Positions 16,530 to 26,473 are shown, counted from the stretch's first letter. The stretch: DNA of 64,000 bases from Clostridium sp. AM49-4BH (GCF_003478335.1 NZ_QUFB01000001.1:1-64000), one strand, 5' to 3'. The notes: generated by a model not told the origin, from the sequence alone. A program made the numbers and translations.

Positions 16530-17291
16530 ATGGCAAAAAAAGACGATAAAAAGATTAAGGGGATTGATCAGCCGGAAAGTGCAGGAAGTAAACTGGTGAC
16601 TGCGCTGATCGCATTGATCATTATCATAATCTGGCTTGTGGTTTTTGCTTTTTTGATAAAGCTGGATGTGGGAGGTATCGGCAGTAATGTGCTGTATCCG
16701 GTACTGAAGGACGTTCCGCTTGTTAATAAAATATTGCCGAGTGTTTCAGAGGAACAGCAGGCAGAGGAAGGCAACTATAAATATACAACATTAAAGTCGG
16801 CAAATGCCCGTATTGAAGAGTTGGAGGGACAACTTGCTTCCGAATCCGGAACGACCAGTGCAAATTCGGATTATATCAAAAATCTGGAGGCGAAGGTCAA
16901 ACAGCTGCAGAAGTATAAAGACGATGTAGACGCATTCAATAAGCGGGTGGCGGAATTTGATGAAAAGGTAGTATTTACAGACAATGCGCCGGATGCTTCG
17001 GAATACCGCAAGTATTACGAAGAAATTTCACCGGACAATGCAGAGAAAATATATCGACAGGTTGTAAAGTCTGAGCGTTCTACAGAGAAGGCAAAAGAGT
17101 TGGCAACTTATTATTCGAATATGGAGGCGGCTTCAGCGGCGCAAACGCTGCAGGAAATGAAGGAAGATCTGGATCTGGTGTGTGATATAATTGAAAATAT
17201 GCCGGAGAAAAAGGCTGCTGCGATCCTTCAGGAAATGGATAGCACATTTGCAGCACAGATTTCAAAAAAGATATCTGCCATCGATAAATAA
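16530..17291 (+). CDS. MotE-like membrane protein with MgtE-N-like domain
   Basis: 253-aa protein with a short basic N-terminus, one strong membrane helix (residues about 25-47, LVTALIALIIIIIWLVVFAF), a coiled coil (about 85-150) and a C-terminal helical region (MKEDLDLVCDIIENMPEKKAAAILQEMD) like the MgtE N-terminal/MotE domain. Such proteins lie between fliJ and fliK in many Clostridia. In Alphaproteobacteria the comparable MotE helps fold or place a motility protein. The role here is unproven. A GTG at 16515 is in frame, but the ATG at 16530 after AGTGAGG and the fliJ stop is preferred. Confidence 0.72.
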   Translation: MAKKDDKKIKGIDQPESAGSKLVTALIALIIIIIWLVVFAFLIKLDVGGIGSNVLYPVLKDVPLVNKILPSVSEEQQAEEGNYKYTTLKSANARIEELEGQLASESGTTSANSDYIKNLEAKVKQLQKYKDDVDAFNKRVAEFDEKVVFTDNAPDASEYRKYYEEISPDNAEKIYRQVVKSERSTEKAKELATYYSNMEAASAAQTLQEMKEDLDLVCDIIENMPEKKAAAILQEMDSTFAAQISKKISAIDK

Positions 17292-17418
17292 TGACAGATG
17301 TTGGTATGCCATAGTATGATGTATATGACAATGGAAGTGTGATCACGAACTTTGTCGTTTACATAAAATAATTGCAATGATCTTTCAGAGATATATTGCC
17401 AGAAAAGGAGGTGAAAAT

Positions 17419-18732
17419 GTGACAGTACCAGGAGTTCAGTCAGCTCTTTCCGTAAAAAATGCAGGAGTGGAAATGCTTACCGAATCTGCCAAGACACAGG
17501 CTGTGAGCGGAAGTGATCAATTTGGTGCCGTGATGCAGCAGTCTATGACAAAGCAGTCTGCGGATAAATCTTCAAAGACGGTCGTCAAAGATGCCGGAGA
17601 CGATGCCGGATATAAGATACCGGTTGTCAGTGACGGTCAGAATGTGAAAGTAGCACAGTCGCAAAATTTACAATTAAATGATACCGGTAATGTCAATATA
17701 TCCGGTGAATTGGTAGAGGATATTGTGCAAGATGTACTGAAGCTGGATGATGATCAGATGGATGCAATATTAGCGGCGATGGGTATTACCGTGTTGCAAT
17801 TATTAGATCCTCAGATTTTACAGCAATTTGTTCTTACCGCAGAAGGTGCCGGAGACATCACTGATATGTTGACCAGTGAAACGATGTTAGCAGACTATCA
17901 GATGATCCTACAGCAATTTGCACAGATGCCGGAGGGCGTGTCAGAAATCTTAGCACAGATGGAGCCGGTATCAGAAGATGATGCCGATTTACAGGGGATT
18001 TTACAGGAATTAACCGCTGTAAAGCCGGAGCAAGCGCCTGTATCAGATGGGGAAGTATTACAGAAAGCGGTTAATACGCAAGAACCAGCTATACTTGGCC
18101 AGACGTCTTCATCGGATTCGTCAAAAACAATGTCAGGCGAATCGAATGCTTCATCAACCGAGAGTTTTGTACAGACAAGTCAGCCGCAGACTGACGCGTC
18201 GGTAGAAGCTGTACCGTTTGCACAGCAGTTTGATCTGCAGGGGGCACGTGAAGTGCAGGACGCACCGATGCCAAATCAATCTGTACAGATTATTGAGCAG
18301 ATTGTAAGACAGATACGAGTATCTGTAACAGATACGACATCAACCATGGAAATGCAGCTTAATCCGGAGCGTTTAGGCAAGGTATTATTAACCATTTCTG
18401 CCAAAGAAGGAATGATGACTGCTAACTTTACCGTGCAAACGGAAGAAGCGCGGTTAGCACTCGAAAGCCAAATGTATCAGTTGCGCGATACACTAGAGCA
18501 AAAGGAGATCAAAGTAGAAGCAGTATCCATTTCGGTATCTGATTTTTCCTTTGCACAAGGAGGCGGGGATGATGCAGATTCAAAAAATCTGGAACAGGGC
18601 GATGGAAAGAGTCGAAGATTTCAATTCGAAGATTCAGAAGAGGAGGCACAGGAAGCTTCTGACAAAGAAGCAGAGCGTGTAAGAAAGAGTGTCATGAGAG
18701 ATCATGGCGGAAGTGTTGATTTTACTGCTTAA
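17419..18732 (+). CDS. fliK: Flagellar hook-length control protein FliK
   Basis: Molecular ruler that stops hook growth and switches export specificity. 437 aa: a long low-complexity, Gln/Ser/Thr-rich N-terminal two-thirds and a conserved C-terminal domain (STMEMQLNPERLGKVLLTI, then MMTANFTVQTEEARLALES). The GTG at 17419 follows the very strong site AAAGGAGGTG; an upstream ATG at 17377 in the same frame lacks such a site. The stop is 32 bp before flgD. The N-terminal sequence is poorly conserved, so the start rests on the ribosome site. Confidence 0.9.
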   Translation: MTVPGVQSALSVKNAGVEMLTESAKTQAVSGSDQFGAVMQQSMTKQSADKSSKTVVKDAGDDAGYKIPVVSDGQNVKVAQSQNLQLNDTGNVNISGELVEDIVQDVLKLDDDQMDAILAAMGITVLQLLDPQILQQFVLTAEGAGDITDMLTSETMLADYQMILQQFAQMPEGVSEILAQMEPVSEDDADLQGILQELTAVKPEQAPVSDGEVLQKAVNTQEPAILGQTSSSDSSKTMSGESNASSTESFVQTSQPQTDASVEAVPFAQQFDLQGAREVQDAPMPNQSVQIIEQIVRQIRVSVTDTTSTMEMQLNPERLGKVLLTISAKEGMMTANFTVQTEEARLALESQMYQLRDTLEQKEIKVEAVSISVSDFSFAQGGGDDADSKNLEQGDGKSRRFQFEDSEEEAQEASDKEAERVRKSVMRDHGGSVDFTA

Positions 18733-18764
18733 GGCAGTAGCTTTACAGATAGAAAGGAGGCAAA

Positions 18765-19550
18765 ATGAGTTCGATAGCAGATGTTGTAAATGGTAAGCTA
18801 AACATTTCAGAAAGTTCTCAGGAAACAGAGCGCAAAGTTGGATCAGAGCTTGGTAAAGAAGAGTTTTTGCAATTGCTAGTGACGCAAATGAAGTATCAGG
18901 ATCCATTGGAACCGACGGATAATACCGAATATGTATCACAGCTTGCACAATTTTCAGAGTTGGAGCAGATGCAAAACTTAAATTCTACGACGAGCAATAC
19001 CTCTGCTTTTACATTAGTTGGCAAAGAAGTGTATATTGAGGATCAGTCCGAAGCAGGTGATGTAACGAAAGTTCAAGGCACTGTAGAATATGTGTCGATT
19101 CAGAATGGCAAGGCTTACGTTTCGGTTGATGGCACATTGTATAAATATGACAGCATTGTTAAAGTATTGGATGATAATTATGTCATTTCTAACAATATCC
19201 CATCTGTACAAAAACAGGCATTGACATATCGTCATCATGATCCGCAGGATGTAACGGTAGAGGGTATCTCACTCGGTTCACACGGTTATGAAGCCACTAG
19301 TTTTGCAGTTGCATTGGTTTCTTCATCCGGGGATACGAAGGCCGTTGATTCAAAGTATTTGTCATACAAGGATGGCAAATTAACGATCAGCAAGGATGCA
19401 TTCAGTCAAAAGGATGCAGGTATCTATACGGTTGCATTTGTCTTTGATGATGCTAACAAGACAATTATTTCAGACAAGGTCACGATAGAGGTTAAGGGGA
19501 TCAAGCCGGATAATTCTGATAAAACAGAGAATTCTGACAGCAACACATAG
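18765..19550 (+). CDS. flgD: Flagellar hook-capping protein FlgD
   Basis: Scaffold cap for hook polymerisation, 261 aa. The conserved N-terminal motif LGKEEFLQLLVTQMKYQDPLEPTDNTE (in part KEEFLQLLVTQM and YQDPLEP) and FSELEQMQNL are present. The C-terminal half has tudor-like/Ig-like strands and ends in an Asn/Asp/Ser-rich tail (KPDNSDKTENSDSNT). The ATG follows AAAGGAGG. It precedes the flagellar-operon protein and flgE, as in Bacillus. Confidence 0.95.
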   Translation: MSSIADVVNGKLNISESSQETERKVGSELGKEEFLQLLVTQMKYQDPLEPTDNTEYVSQLAQFSELEQMQNLNSTTSNTSAFTLVGKEVYIEDQSEAGDVTKVQGTVEYVSIQNGKAYVSVDGTLYKYDSIVKVLDDNYVISNNIPSVQKQALTYRHHDPQDVTVEGISLGSHGYEATSFAVALVSSSGDTKAVDSKYLSYKDGKLTISKDAFSQKDAGIYTVAFVFDDANKTIISDKVTIEVKGIKPDNSDKTENSDSNT

Positions 19551-19628
19551 AAAGATGATGCGGGAAAGACAGTATCAGAGTGATTCACGGAGGGATTACT
19601 TAGGTAATAAGAAAGAGGTGATGTGAAG

Positions 19629-20035
19629 ATGCAGCGTTTACATAATGGTTATGCAAAATCGATCGAGCAGATGACTGGGCGGTATTTGCAGTCTCAAAGA
19701 TCGGATAACAAATCTTCTTCCACCAATGAGCAGCTTTCCTTTCAGGAGGTTTTGCACGAAGCAGCGGAGATTAAGCAGGATGCAGTACCTGATCTAAAGT
19801 TTTCCAAACATGCCGGCGAACGATTGATCGCACGGAATATCAATCTTTCAAGAGAACAGATGCAGCGTTTGGCAACAGGAACCACGAGGCACGAGAAAAA
19901 GGAATTGGAGAGTCTTTGGTGTTGGTAGATGACTTGGCATTTATTGTAAATGTCAAAAATAATACCGTGATCACTGCAATGGATGATTCCTCGGAGGGAA
20001 TCTTTACCAACATTGATGGGGCAGTTATCGGGTAA
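19629..20035 (+). pseudogene. Flagellar operon protein (TIGR02530 type), frameshifted
   Basis: The first part encodes 99 codons through FSKHAGERLIARNINLSREQMQRL, the typical core of the small protein found between flgD and flgE. It then runs into a premature TAG. The rest of the family sequence (ESLVLVDDLAFIVNVKNN ... GIFTNIDGAVIG) continues in another frame to TAA at 20033-20035. Restoring one base at the GG of 19888-19889 rejoins both halves into a normal protein of about 135 aa. The function of the family is not known. It could be a sequencing or assembly indel; flgE directly downstream shows the same kind of break. The ATG at 19629 follows AGAGGTG. Confidence 0.85.
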
Positions 20036-20137
20036 AGGGAATACATACAGCCGGACCTTAAGGAGGCAGTGAAATTCTGAATGCCAGAGGAATTTCAAGA
20101 CGTATTCCTAAGTTATAAGTTTAGGAGGACAATAATT

Positions 20138-21684
20138 ATGATGAGATCACTTTATTCTGGTGTAGCAGGTTTAAAAACACACCAGACCAAGATGGATGTT
20201 ATAGGTAATAACATTGCAAACGTAAATACAGTTGGATTTAAGTCGAGTTCTGTTAATTTTTCAGACACTTTTTATCAGACAATGTCAGCTGCAAGTGGTT
20301 CGAATGCAGAAACCGGGACAGCTGGTGTAAATGCCAAGCAGATTGGTCTTGGATCTACGGTGGCAGCCATTACCACTAATATAACAGAACCCGGAGGAAC
20401 CTCTACGACAAACCGTGCGTTGGATGTAGCGATCAACGGTGATTCTTTTTTGATCGTAAAATCCGGTGGAGAGACGTATTTTACCAAATCCGGTGCATTG
20501 AACGTTGATGATGCAGGAACATTGTATTGCACGACCAATGGAGCAACGGTACAAGGGTGGCTTGCTGATAGTGATGGTAATGTCGTTCGTGATAGTGTCA
20601 AGGATTTAACGATCATGACTGAAGATAATATGTATGCCGCACCAACAGCCACAGAAAATATCACCTTGTCTGGTAATATTGACAAAAATGATAAAAACTT
20701 ACAGCTTACTACGGCAACGCAGGGAATTAACACAAAAGAAGGATTCCGCATGACCTTTACGTTCTATGATCGTATCGGTGAGGAGTATACGGTACAGATG
20801 TATCTGCAGGATTCCGGAACACCGGGAACCTATGATTTGGTTGTGAGTGATGTATGCAATTCCGAGGGAGATTCCATATTTGTGAAGAAGACAACCACGA
20901 CGACGAATGGTGTCGAAACAACGACCTATTCTGCGACAGGTGTTGTTGTACAGCTCGGTGGAGCAACCTATACGGTAAATGACAATGATATTGATAAGGT
21001 AACAGGAAAGTATACCTTATCCGGTACCGGAACAGCTTCACAGGTATTGTTTGACTCAACCAGTGGTGAGTTTGCCGGAACGAAAGAGGCTGGTCTAACC
21101 AGACCGGCAACCTCTGTTTATGCCAACAAATCTATTTTGTTTAATGTGGTTACGGTGCCGGCTAACAGCGGTATTGATGATACGTTTACACATTATAATT
21201 CACAGAATGATTTAGGTGGTGTAGAAGTTGACGTAAGTTACTTGACACAGTATTCTAAGGGAGGCGTTGGAAACACATCGTATACCAGAGGTGATGCTAA
21301 TGGCAAGGGAGCAGGTAACATTGCCGGTGAGATGAGTGGCCTTTCTATTAATCAGTCCGGCAAGATCATTGGAACTTATACCAATGGTGAAAAGAGAGTA
21401 CTTGGACAGATTGCGGTAACAACATTCTCAAATCCTCGGGGTTGGAAGCAGTGGGAGACAGTTTGTTTGCAGCATCTATGAACTCGGGATTGTTTGATGG
21501 AGTTGGTATGGATATTACCAGTGACGGTGGTAAATTTACGGTTGGTGCGTTGGAAATGTCTAATGTTGATCTGTCTACAGAGTTTACGCAGATGATCACG
21601 ACACAGCGTGGTTTCCAAGCTAATTCCCGTATTATTACAACTTCAGATACAATGCTGGAAGAACTGGTAAATTTGAAACGTTAA
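20138..21684 (+). pseudogene. flgE: Flagellar hook protein FlgE, frameshifted near the C-terminus
   Basis: Hook subunit. The first 430 or so codons carry the N-terminal family motif (MMRSLYSGVAGLKTHQTKMD, GNNIANVNTVGFKSS) and the D1/D2 domains. At the G4 run 21438-21441 the frame is lost: after FSNPRG it reads nonsense and stops at 21481. The correct continuation ([20 protein letters not shown] ... [21 protein letters not shown]) follows in another frame to 21684. Adding one G restores a 515-aa protein. The missing C-terminal D0 helix is essential for hook assembly, so if the break is real the cell should be non-motile. AGGAGG at 20123-20128 precedes the start. Confidence 0.9.
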
Positions 21685-21827
21685 CAGTATGAAACATACA
21701 GGATCAGCATGATGAATACTCCGTGGTAACAGGTATTTTGCAATATGGATAAATGGTTGCATAAATGTAGACCACCTATTGCGAATATCTGTTGCCATTT
21801 TTACATTGTGGGAAGAAAGGTGAAGGT

Positions 21828-22016
21828 ATGATTGACGTAACAAAAATGAATGGTATGAACATTACAATCAATTCTGATTTGATCGAGACAGTGGAAGATA
21901 CGCCGGATACAGTGATCACATTGACTACCGGTCGGAAAATAATTGTAAAAGAGAGTAGACAGACGATAAAAAATTTAGTAAAATCATTTAAGAGAGAATG
22001 CACTTTTATGGAATGA
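21828..22016 (+). CDS. flbD: Flagellar FlbD family protein
   Basis: Tiny 62-aa protein. It has the family pattern MIDVTKMNG, then the core ETVEDTPDTVITLTTGRKIIVKES. Found after flgE and before motA or fliL in Firmicutes; its function is unclear (it is the FlbD/SwrD type, and SwrD raises motor torque in Bacillus). The frame is open further upstream, but the ATG at 21828 follows GAAAGGTG. It stands 143 bp after flgE and 40 bp before motA. Confidence 0.9.
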   Translation: MIDVTKMNGMNITINSDLIETVEDTPDTVITLTTGRKIIVKESRQTIKNLVKSFKRECTFME

Positions 22017-22056
22017 CATAGAAAGTACAACAAAATGAAATAAGGTGGTGGCTTAA

Positions 22057-22866
22057 GTGGATATAGCAACTTTAGTCGGATTGATTACCTGTGGGGTCAT
22101 GGTATTTTTGGGAATTGTTACCGGTCCGGAGAAAATGGCAGGTTTCCGACACTTTTATGATTTGACATCCATTTTCATTACGCTTGGTGGTTCTGTTTCT
22201 TGTATGATCATCCAATCTAAGAGTTTTGGAAAGTTTATTGAGGATATCAAATCGATTCGACTGGCAATGAAAGTTCAGCAGGCACATGAGGCAGAGGTGA
22301 TACGCAATATTATCAACCTTTCCAATGTTGCAAGAAAAGAAGGCTTGCTTGCTTTGGAGGAAGCGGCGAATAACATAGAGGATGATTTCTTAAAGAAAGG
22401 AATCATGCTGATCGTTGATGGTACCGATCCTGAGCTTGTCCGCAGTATTATGGAGACTGAGCTGGGAGCGATCGACGCAAGACATAATGAAAAGATCAAT
22501 TTCTGGGCAAACTGGGCGGGAATGGGTCCTGCTTGGGGTATGATTGGAACACTGGTTGGTCTGGTAAACATGCTGTACAACATGGATGATATGTCTACGA
22601 TAGGTCCGAATATGGCGGTTGCCCTGCTTACGACTTTGTATGGTTCGTTACTTGCTAACTGGTTATGTGTACCTATTTCCTTCAAACTTAAAATGAATAA
22701 TGAGTTGGAAATTAAAATGAAGGAAGTTATGGTAGAGGGGCTTTTATCAATCCAGGCAGGAGAGAATCCTCGCGTGATCGAGGAGAAACTGAAGTCCTTC
22801 CTGGCACCATCTGTTCGTGAACAGATCAATGAGCAGGATGGAGCCGCAGAAGGTGGTGAGGCGTAA
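22057..22866 (+). CDS. motA: Flagellar motor stator protein MotA
   Basis: Ion-conducting stator subunit, 269 aa with four membrane helices (IATLVGLITCGVMVFLG near the N-terminus; GMGPAWGMIGTLVGLVNML and VALLTTLYGSLLANWL in the second half). The ExbB/MotA signature GPAWGMIGTLVGL is present. The GTG start follows AAGGTGG. motB begins at the next base after the stop, so the two are translationally coupled. It is placed inside the flagellar operon rather than in a separate motAB unit. Confidence 0.96.
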   Translation: MDIATLVGLITCGVMVFLGIVTGPEKMAGFRHFYDLTSIFITLGGSVSCMIIQSKSFGKFIEDIKSIRLAMKVQQAHEAEVIRNIINLSNVARKEGLLALEEAANNIEDDFLKKGIMLIVDGTDPELVRSIMETELGAIDARHNEKINFWANWAGMGPAWGMIGTLVGLVNMLYNMDDMSTIGPNMAVALLTTLYGSLLANWLCVPISFKLKMNNELEIKMKEVMVEGLLSIQAGENPRVIEEKLKSFLAPSVREQINEQDGAAEGGEA

Positions 22867-23673
22867 ATGGCAAAGAACAAAGAAGAGACAGAAATTAAGA
22901 CAGACGGATGGAAAGATACGTTCTCTGATCTGATGAATTTGTTGCTCTGCTTCTTTATTCTCTTGTATTCCATGTCTTCGATCGATGAAGCGAAGTACGC
23001 TGAACTGGTCGCTTCTCTTTCAAATAGCGTTAGTATATTTAGCGGTGGAGAAAAAGCAATTGGTCAGGGTCAGCTTATTTCCAGCGGTGCAACACAGTTG
23101 AATAATTTGGATGAATATTATTCAGATATGGGTAAACAGGCTCAGGAAACTGAGAATGCAGATGATCCAATGGCAAAGCTGGAGGCGAAACAGGCACAGG
23201 AAAAGAAAAAAAGAATGGATGAGCTGTACGGTGATGTTGTAGGGCAGACAGAAAAGAAGCAATTGGATGATGATTTGGATGTCACGATAGATGACGGATA
23301 TAATTATGTTATGTTATCTCTGAATGGCAGTGTGTTGTTTGAATCGGGAAGTGCAGAGATTCAAAAAGATGCCAAAAAGATTTTGAACCGTATCGGAGAT
23401 GTACTTAAAATGTATCCGAAAAATACGATCAAGATTGAAGGTCATACAGACAATGTACCGATTCACAATGCAAATTATTCCAGCAATTTATGGCTTTCCA
23501 CGGCAAGGGCAACAAAAGTACTGGAATATTTCCAAAAGCGGGGATTGAATCCCAATAATTTGGAAGCGTCCGGATGGGGTGATGTTCATCCGATCGCAAG
23601 TAATAAAACAAAGACAGGGCGATCTAAGAACCGTCGTGTTGAAATTAAAATATATGGAATGTCAGAAAATTGA
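22867..23673 (+). CDS. motB: Flagellar motor stator protein MotB
   Basis: 268 aa with one membrane helix near residues 20-38 (DLMNLLLCFFILLYSMSS). Asp21 is in the position of the conserved ion-binding aspartate. The C-terminal OmpA-like peptidoglycan-binding domain is complete (KIEGHTDNVPIHNANYSSN, LSTARATKVLEYF, NRRVEIKI). It abuts motA with no gap. Proton or sodium use cannot be told from this alone. Confidence 0.96.
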   Translation: MAKNKEETEIKTDGWKDTFSDLMNLLLCFFILLYSMSSIDEAKYAELVASLSNSVSIFSGGEKAIGQGQLISSGATQLNNLDEYYSDMGKQAQETENADDPMAKLEAKQAQEKKKRMDELYGDVVGQTEKKQLDDDLDVTIDDGYNYVMLSLNGSVLFESGSAEIQKDAKKILNRIGDVLKMYPKNTIKIEGHTDNVPIHNANYSSNLWLSTARATKVLEYFQKRGLNPNNLEASGWGDVHPIASNKTKTGRSKNRRVEIKIYGMSEN

Positions 23674-23702
23674 CAATAGTATATAATGGAGGCTTATTTA
23701 TC

Positions 23703-24221
23703 ATGAAGAAAAATATTTTTAGTGTCATCATAACGGCATTGACAGTTATCAATGTTGTCCTTACAGCAATTTTGTTTTTTGTGATGGTGCCAACGTTTAC
23801 AAAAACCAACAATCTTTTGACGCAGATCGCATCTGCAGTGAATTTAGATCTGAATGTAGATGGGGATTCCAAAGGTGATGAGAACTATTCTTTAAAAGAT
23901 CTTGAGACCGTAACGGTTGCGTTTGACTCTCAGCAGACACTTAATTTAAAAATAGGGTCTGATGGCAAGACTCATTATGCTCTTTTAGACGGTTACAGCC
24001 TCTCTGTTTATAAAGATGCGGATGACTATAAGGATGTCAGTGATATTTTGACGAACAATCAGGCAGAGATCACTGATATTATCCGTGCAGTGATTCAAAG
24101 CCATTCTTCGGATGACATTTCAGAAGATGTGATCAAAAAAGAGGCGTTAGAGCAGATACAGCAGCATTTGGATTCTAAAGCTGTGAAGAAGGTTATGTTG
24201 ACGAATTTCATGTATCAGTGA
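23703..24221 (+). CDS. fliL: Flagellar basal-body-associated protein FliL
   Basis: 172 aa, one N-terminal membrane helix (IFSVIITALTVINVVLTAILFF) and an extracytoplasmic domain, matching FliL in size, topology and position after motB and before fliM. FliL surrounds the stator and supports torque. The C-terminus (DVIKKEALEQIQQHLDS ... VMLTNFMYQ) fits the family. The ATG at 23703 follows TGGAGG at 23687-23692. Confidence 0.82.
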   Translation: MKKNIFSVIITALTVINVVLTAILFFVMVPTFTKTNNLLTQIASAVNLDLNVDGDSKGDENYSLKDLETVTVAFDSQQTLNLKIGSDGKTHYALLDGYSLSVYKDADDYKDVSDILTNNQAEITDIIRAVIQSHSSDDISEDVIKKEALEQIQQHLDSKAVKKVMLTNFMYQ

Positions 24222-24253
24222 TAGACAACGAGAAAAGTAATGGTTTCTTTTCT

Positions 24254-24280
24254 TTGAAATTTGTGCTATGATATTATAGT
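24254..24280 (+). promoter_or_regulatory. Weak candidate internal promoter before fliM
   Basis: TTGAAA (24254-24259) and TATAGT (24275-24280) are 15 bp apart in the 113-bp fliL-fliM gap. The spacing is short, so this is only a possibility. Confidence 0.25.
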
Positions 24281-24334
24281 TGCAAAGACAATATATGTTA
24301 TTGATAATTATAACAGGGATGTGAGGTGAAGAGA

Positions 24335-25315
24335 ATGGGAGACACCCTGTCTCAGGAGGAAATTGATAATCTGCTCAGTGCATTGAGTACCGGAGAAATC
24401 AATCCGGATGAATTGGATGAGGCAGATGTAAAGAGTGTTAGAAATTACAATTTCGCCAGACCATCGAAGTTTTCCAAAGATCATTTGCGGACTTTGGAGA
24501 TTATATTTGAAAATTACGGCAGACTGCTTTCGACGAATTTACCTGCATATTTGCGTAAGACAGTGCAGGTTGATGTGATGAATGCGGAAGCAAATGCGTA
24601 CTCGGAGTTCTTAAATGCATTGTCCAATCCTGTGCTTCTAGGAGTAGTTGATTTTGCTCCGTTGGAAGGCAGCGTGGTAATCGAATTAGCATCTAACCTT
24701 GGCTTTGCGATTGTTGACCGTCTGTTGGGTGGTGGTGGAGAACCGCTGGAAAGGACTAGAGAGTTTACCGAGATTGAGTTGATTATTTTGGAGCGTGTTT
24801 TGGAAATATGCACCAATTTAATGATAGATCCATGGGCAAGCGTGGTGGAATTAAATCCGCGTCTTGAGAGGATTGAAACAAATTCACAATTTGCCCAGTT
24901 TATTTCGCCAACAGAAATGACGGCAATCGTCACGATGAATATTCATGTTGGTGAGGTTGAGGGCTTGATGAATGTGTGTATTCCATATTCCTGCGTTGAG
25001 ACAGTGATCGACAAATTAAATACCAAATATTGGTACTCAACGATCAAGGCAAAGGATGATGGAAGCTATACGGAAATAATTGAAAGCTTGATTGACAATG
25101 CCAAGATTCCAGTAAGGGCGATGTTGGGTAGAAGCTTGATCTCCGTAAATGATTTTATGAATCTTCAGATTGGAGATATTATCAAGTTAGATACCAAGAC
25201 TGACGACGAGTTGGAGGTTTATACCGGGAATATTAAAAAGTTTTATGCTTTACCTGGTGCAGCTTCGGATTCTTACGCTGTAAGAGTGACGTCAGTAATA
25301 AGGGAGGAGCAATAA
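24335..25315 (+). CDS. fliM: Flagellar motor switch protein FliM
   Basis: C-ring protein that binds phosphorylated CheY. The N-terminal CheY-binding peptide LSQEEIDNLL is at residues 5-14. It is followed by the CheC-like middle domain (VVDRLLGGGGEP type motif) and a SpoA/FliN-like C-terminal domain (VRAMLGRSLISVNDFMNLQIGDIIKL). 326 aa is normal. A GTG at 24326 is in frame, but the ATG at 24335 fits GAGGTG at 24323-24328 better. fliY begins 3 bp after the stop. Confidence 0.96.
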   Translation: MGDTLSQEEIDNLLSALSTGEINPDELDEADVKSVRNYNFARPSKFSKDHLRTLEIIFENYGRLLSTNLPAYLRKTVQVDVMNAEANAYSEFLNALSNPVLLGVVDFAPLEGSVVIELASNLGFAIVDRLLGGGGEPLERTREFTEIELIILERVLEICTNLMIDPWASVVELNPRLERIETNSQFAQFISPTEMTAIVTMNIHVGEVEGLMNVCIPYSCVETVIDKLNTKYWYSTIKAKDDGSYTEIIESLIDNAKIPVRAMLGRSLISVNDFMNLQIGDIIKLDTKTDDELEVYTGNIKKFYALPGAASDSYAVRVTSVIREEQ

Positions 25316-25318
25316 AGT

Positions 25319-26473
25319 ATGGATGGAATGTTATCTCAGGAAGAAATAGATGCATTAACCGGCGGTGGTGGTGCAGCGACTAAGACCGCTTATGCCGGAG
25401 AGACGCTAAGTGATGCTGAGAGAGATGCAGTCGGAGAGATTGCTAACATTAATATGGGAACAGCAGCAACAACATTATCAACGCTGTTAAATACCAAAGT
25501 TACCATTACAACACCGAAAGTCTCTTATGTGACTTTAGATGACCTGTCATTACAATATGATAGACCATGTGTGTTTATTCACATCTCATATATTGATGGA
25601 ATAGACGGTAACAACATATTAATCTTAAAAGAGCACGACGTAAAAGTGATCACAGATTTGATGATGGGTGGGGATGGTTCGAATACAGATGGTGAATTGT
25701 CGGAGATGCATTTAAGTGCGATCAGTGAGGCGATGAACCAGATGATGGGATCAGCGGCCACGTCATTATCATCAATGCTGGAGAAGAAAGTAGATATTAG
25801 TCCACCAACTGCAAGTTTGGTTGATCTGAATGACTCCATGACAGATGATACCGAAATTTCAAATTTCTTGCAGGGAGAAATGGTTCAGGTAGCATTTGAT
25901 ATGGAAATTGGAGATCTGGTTGATAGTCAGATCATGCAGTTATATCCGTTTGAGTTTGCGCGCGATTTGTATCGCAAATTTATTGGTGAATCTAAATCTG
26001 AAATTGAAGAGCCGCAGCCACAGGCGAGTCAGCCGACACCTGCAGCTACACCGGAACAGACGGTCAATGTGCAGAACGTACAACCAGCAGTGCCGCCGAC
26101 ACCGGATATGCAGCAGATGGCAGGAGCAATGCCGGTTCAGTCGGATATGATGCAGCAACAGCCATATGCAATGCCGAATGTCAATGTACAGCCGGCACAG
26201 TTTCAGCCGTTTAATGCAGGGGTAAGTCCGCTGATGCAGCAGGAAAATATTGATTTGATCATGGACGTTCCTTTGGAAGTGACGGTTGAACTTGGACGAA
26301 CAAATAAATCCATCAAAGAGATTTTAGACTTTTCTCCGGGTACGATCATTGAGCTTAATAAGTTAGCAGGGGAACCGGTTGATGTTTTGGTCAATGGTAA
26401 ATTTGTTGCTAAGGGCGAAGTAGTTGTTATTGAGGAAAATTTTGGTATACGAATTGTAGAGATATCAAAATAA
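25319..26473 (+). CDS. fliY: Flagellar motor switch phosphatase FliY (FliN-type C-terminus)
   Basis: 384 aa with three parts: an N-terminal CheY-binding-like peptide (LSQEEIDAL), a CheC-like phosphatase domain with two E-x2-N active-site motifs (EIAN at residues 40-43; EAMN in ISEAMNQMMGSAATSL), and a Gln/Pro/Met-rich linker leading to a FliN domain (MDVPLEVTVELGRTNKSIKEIL). It therefore both builds the C ring and can remove phosphate from CheY-P. No separate fliN is present, as is usual in Firmicutes with FliY. Confidence 0.95.
   Translation: MDGMLSQEEIDALTGGGGAATKTAYAGETLSDAERDAVGEIANINMGTAATTLSTLLNTKVTITTPKVSYVTLDDLSLQYDRPCVFIHISYIDGIDGNNILILKEHDVKVITDLMMGGDGSNTDGELSEMHLSAISEAMNQMMGSAATSLSSMLEKKVDISPPTASLVDLNDSMTDDTEISNFLQGEMVQVAFDMEIGDLVDSQIMQLYPFEFARDLYRKFIGESKSEIEEPQPQASQPTPAATPEQTVNVQNVQPAVPPTPDMQQMAGAMPVQSDMMQQQPYAMPNVNVQPAQFQPFNAGVSPLMQQENIDLIMDVPLEVTVELGRTNKSIKEILDFSPGTIIELNKLAGEPVDVLVNGKFVAKGEVVVIEENFGIRIVEISK

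Noticed and set aside
21438..21441. Phase-variable hook gene
   Set aside because: A run of four G is too short for the slipped-strand switching normally seen at tracts of eight or more.
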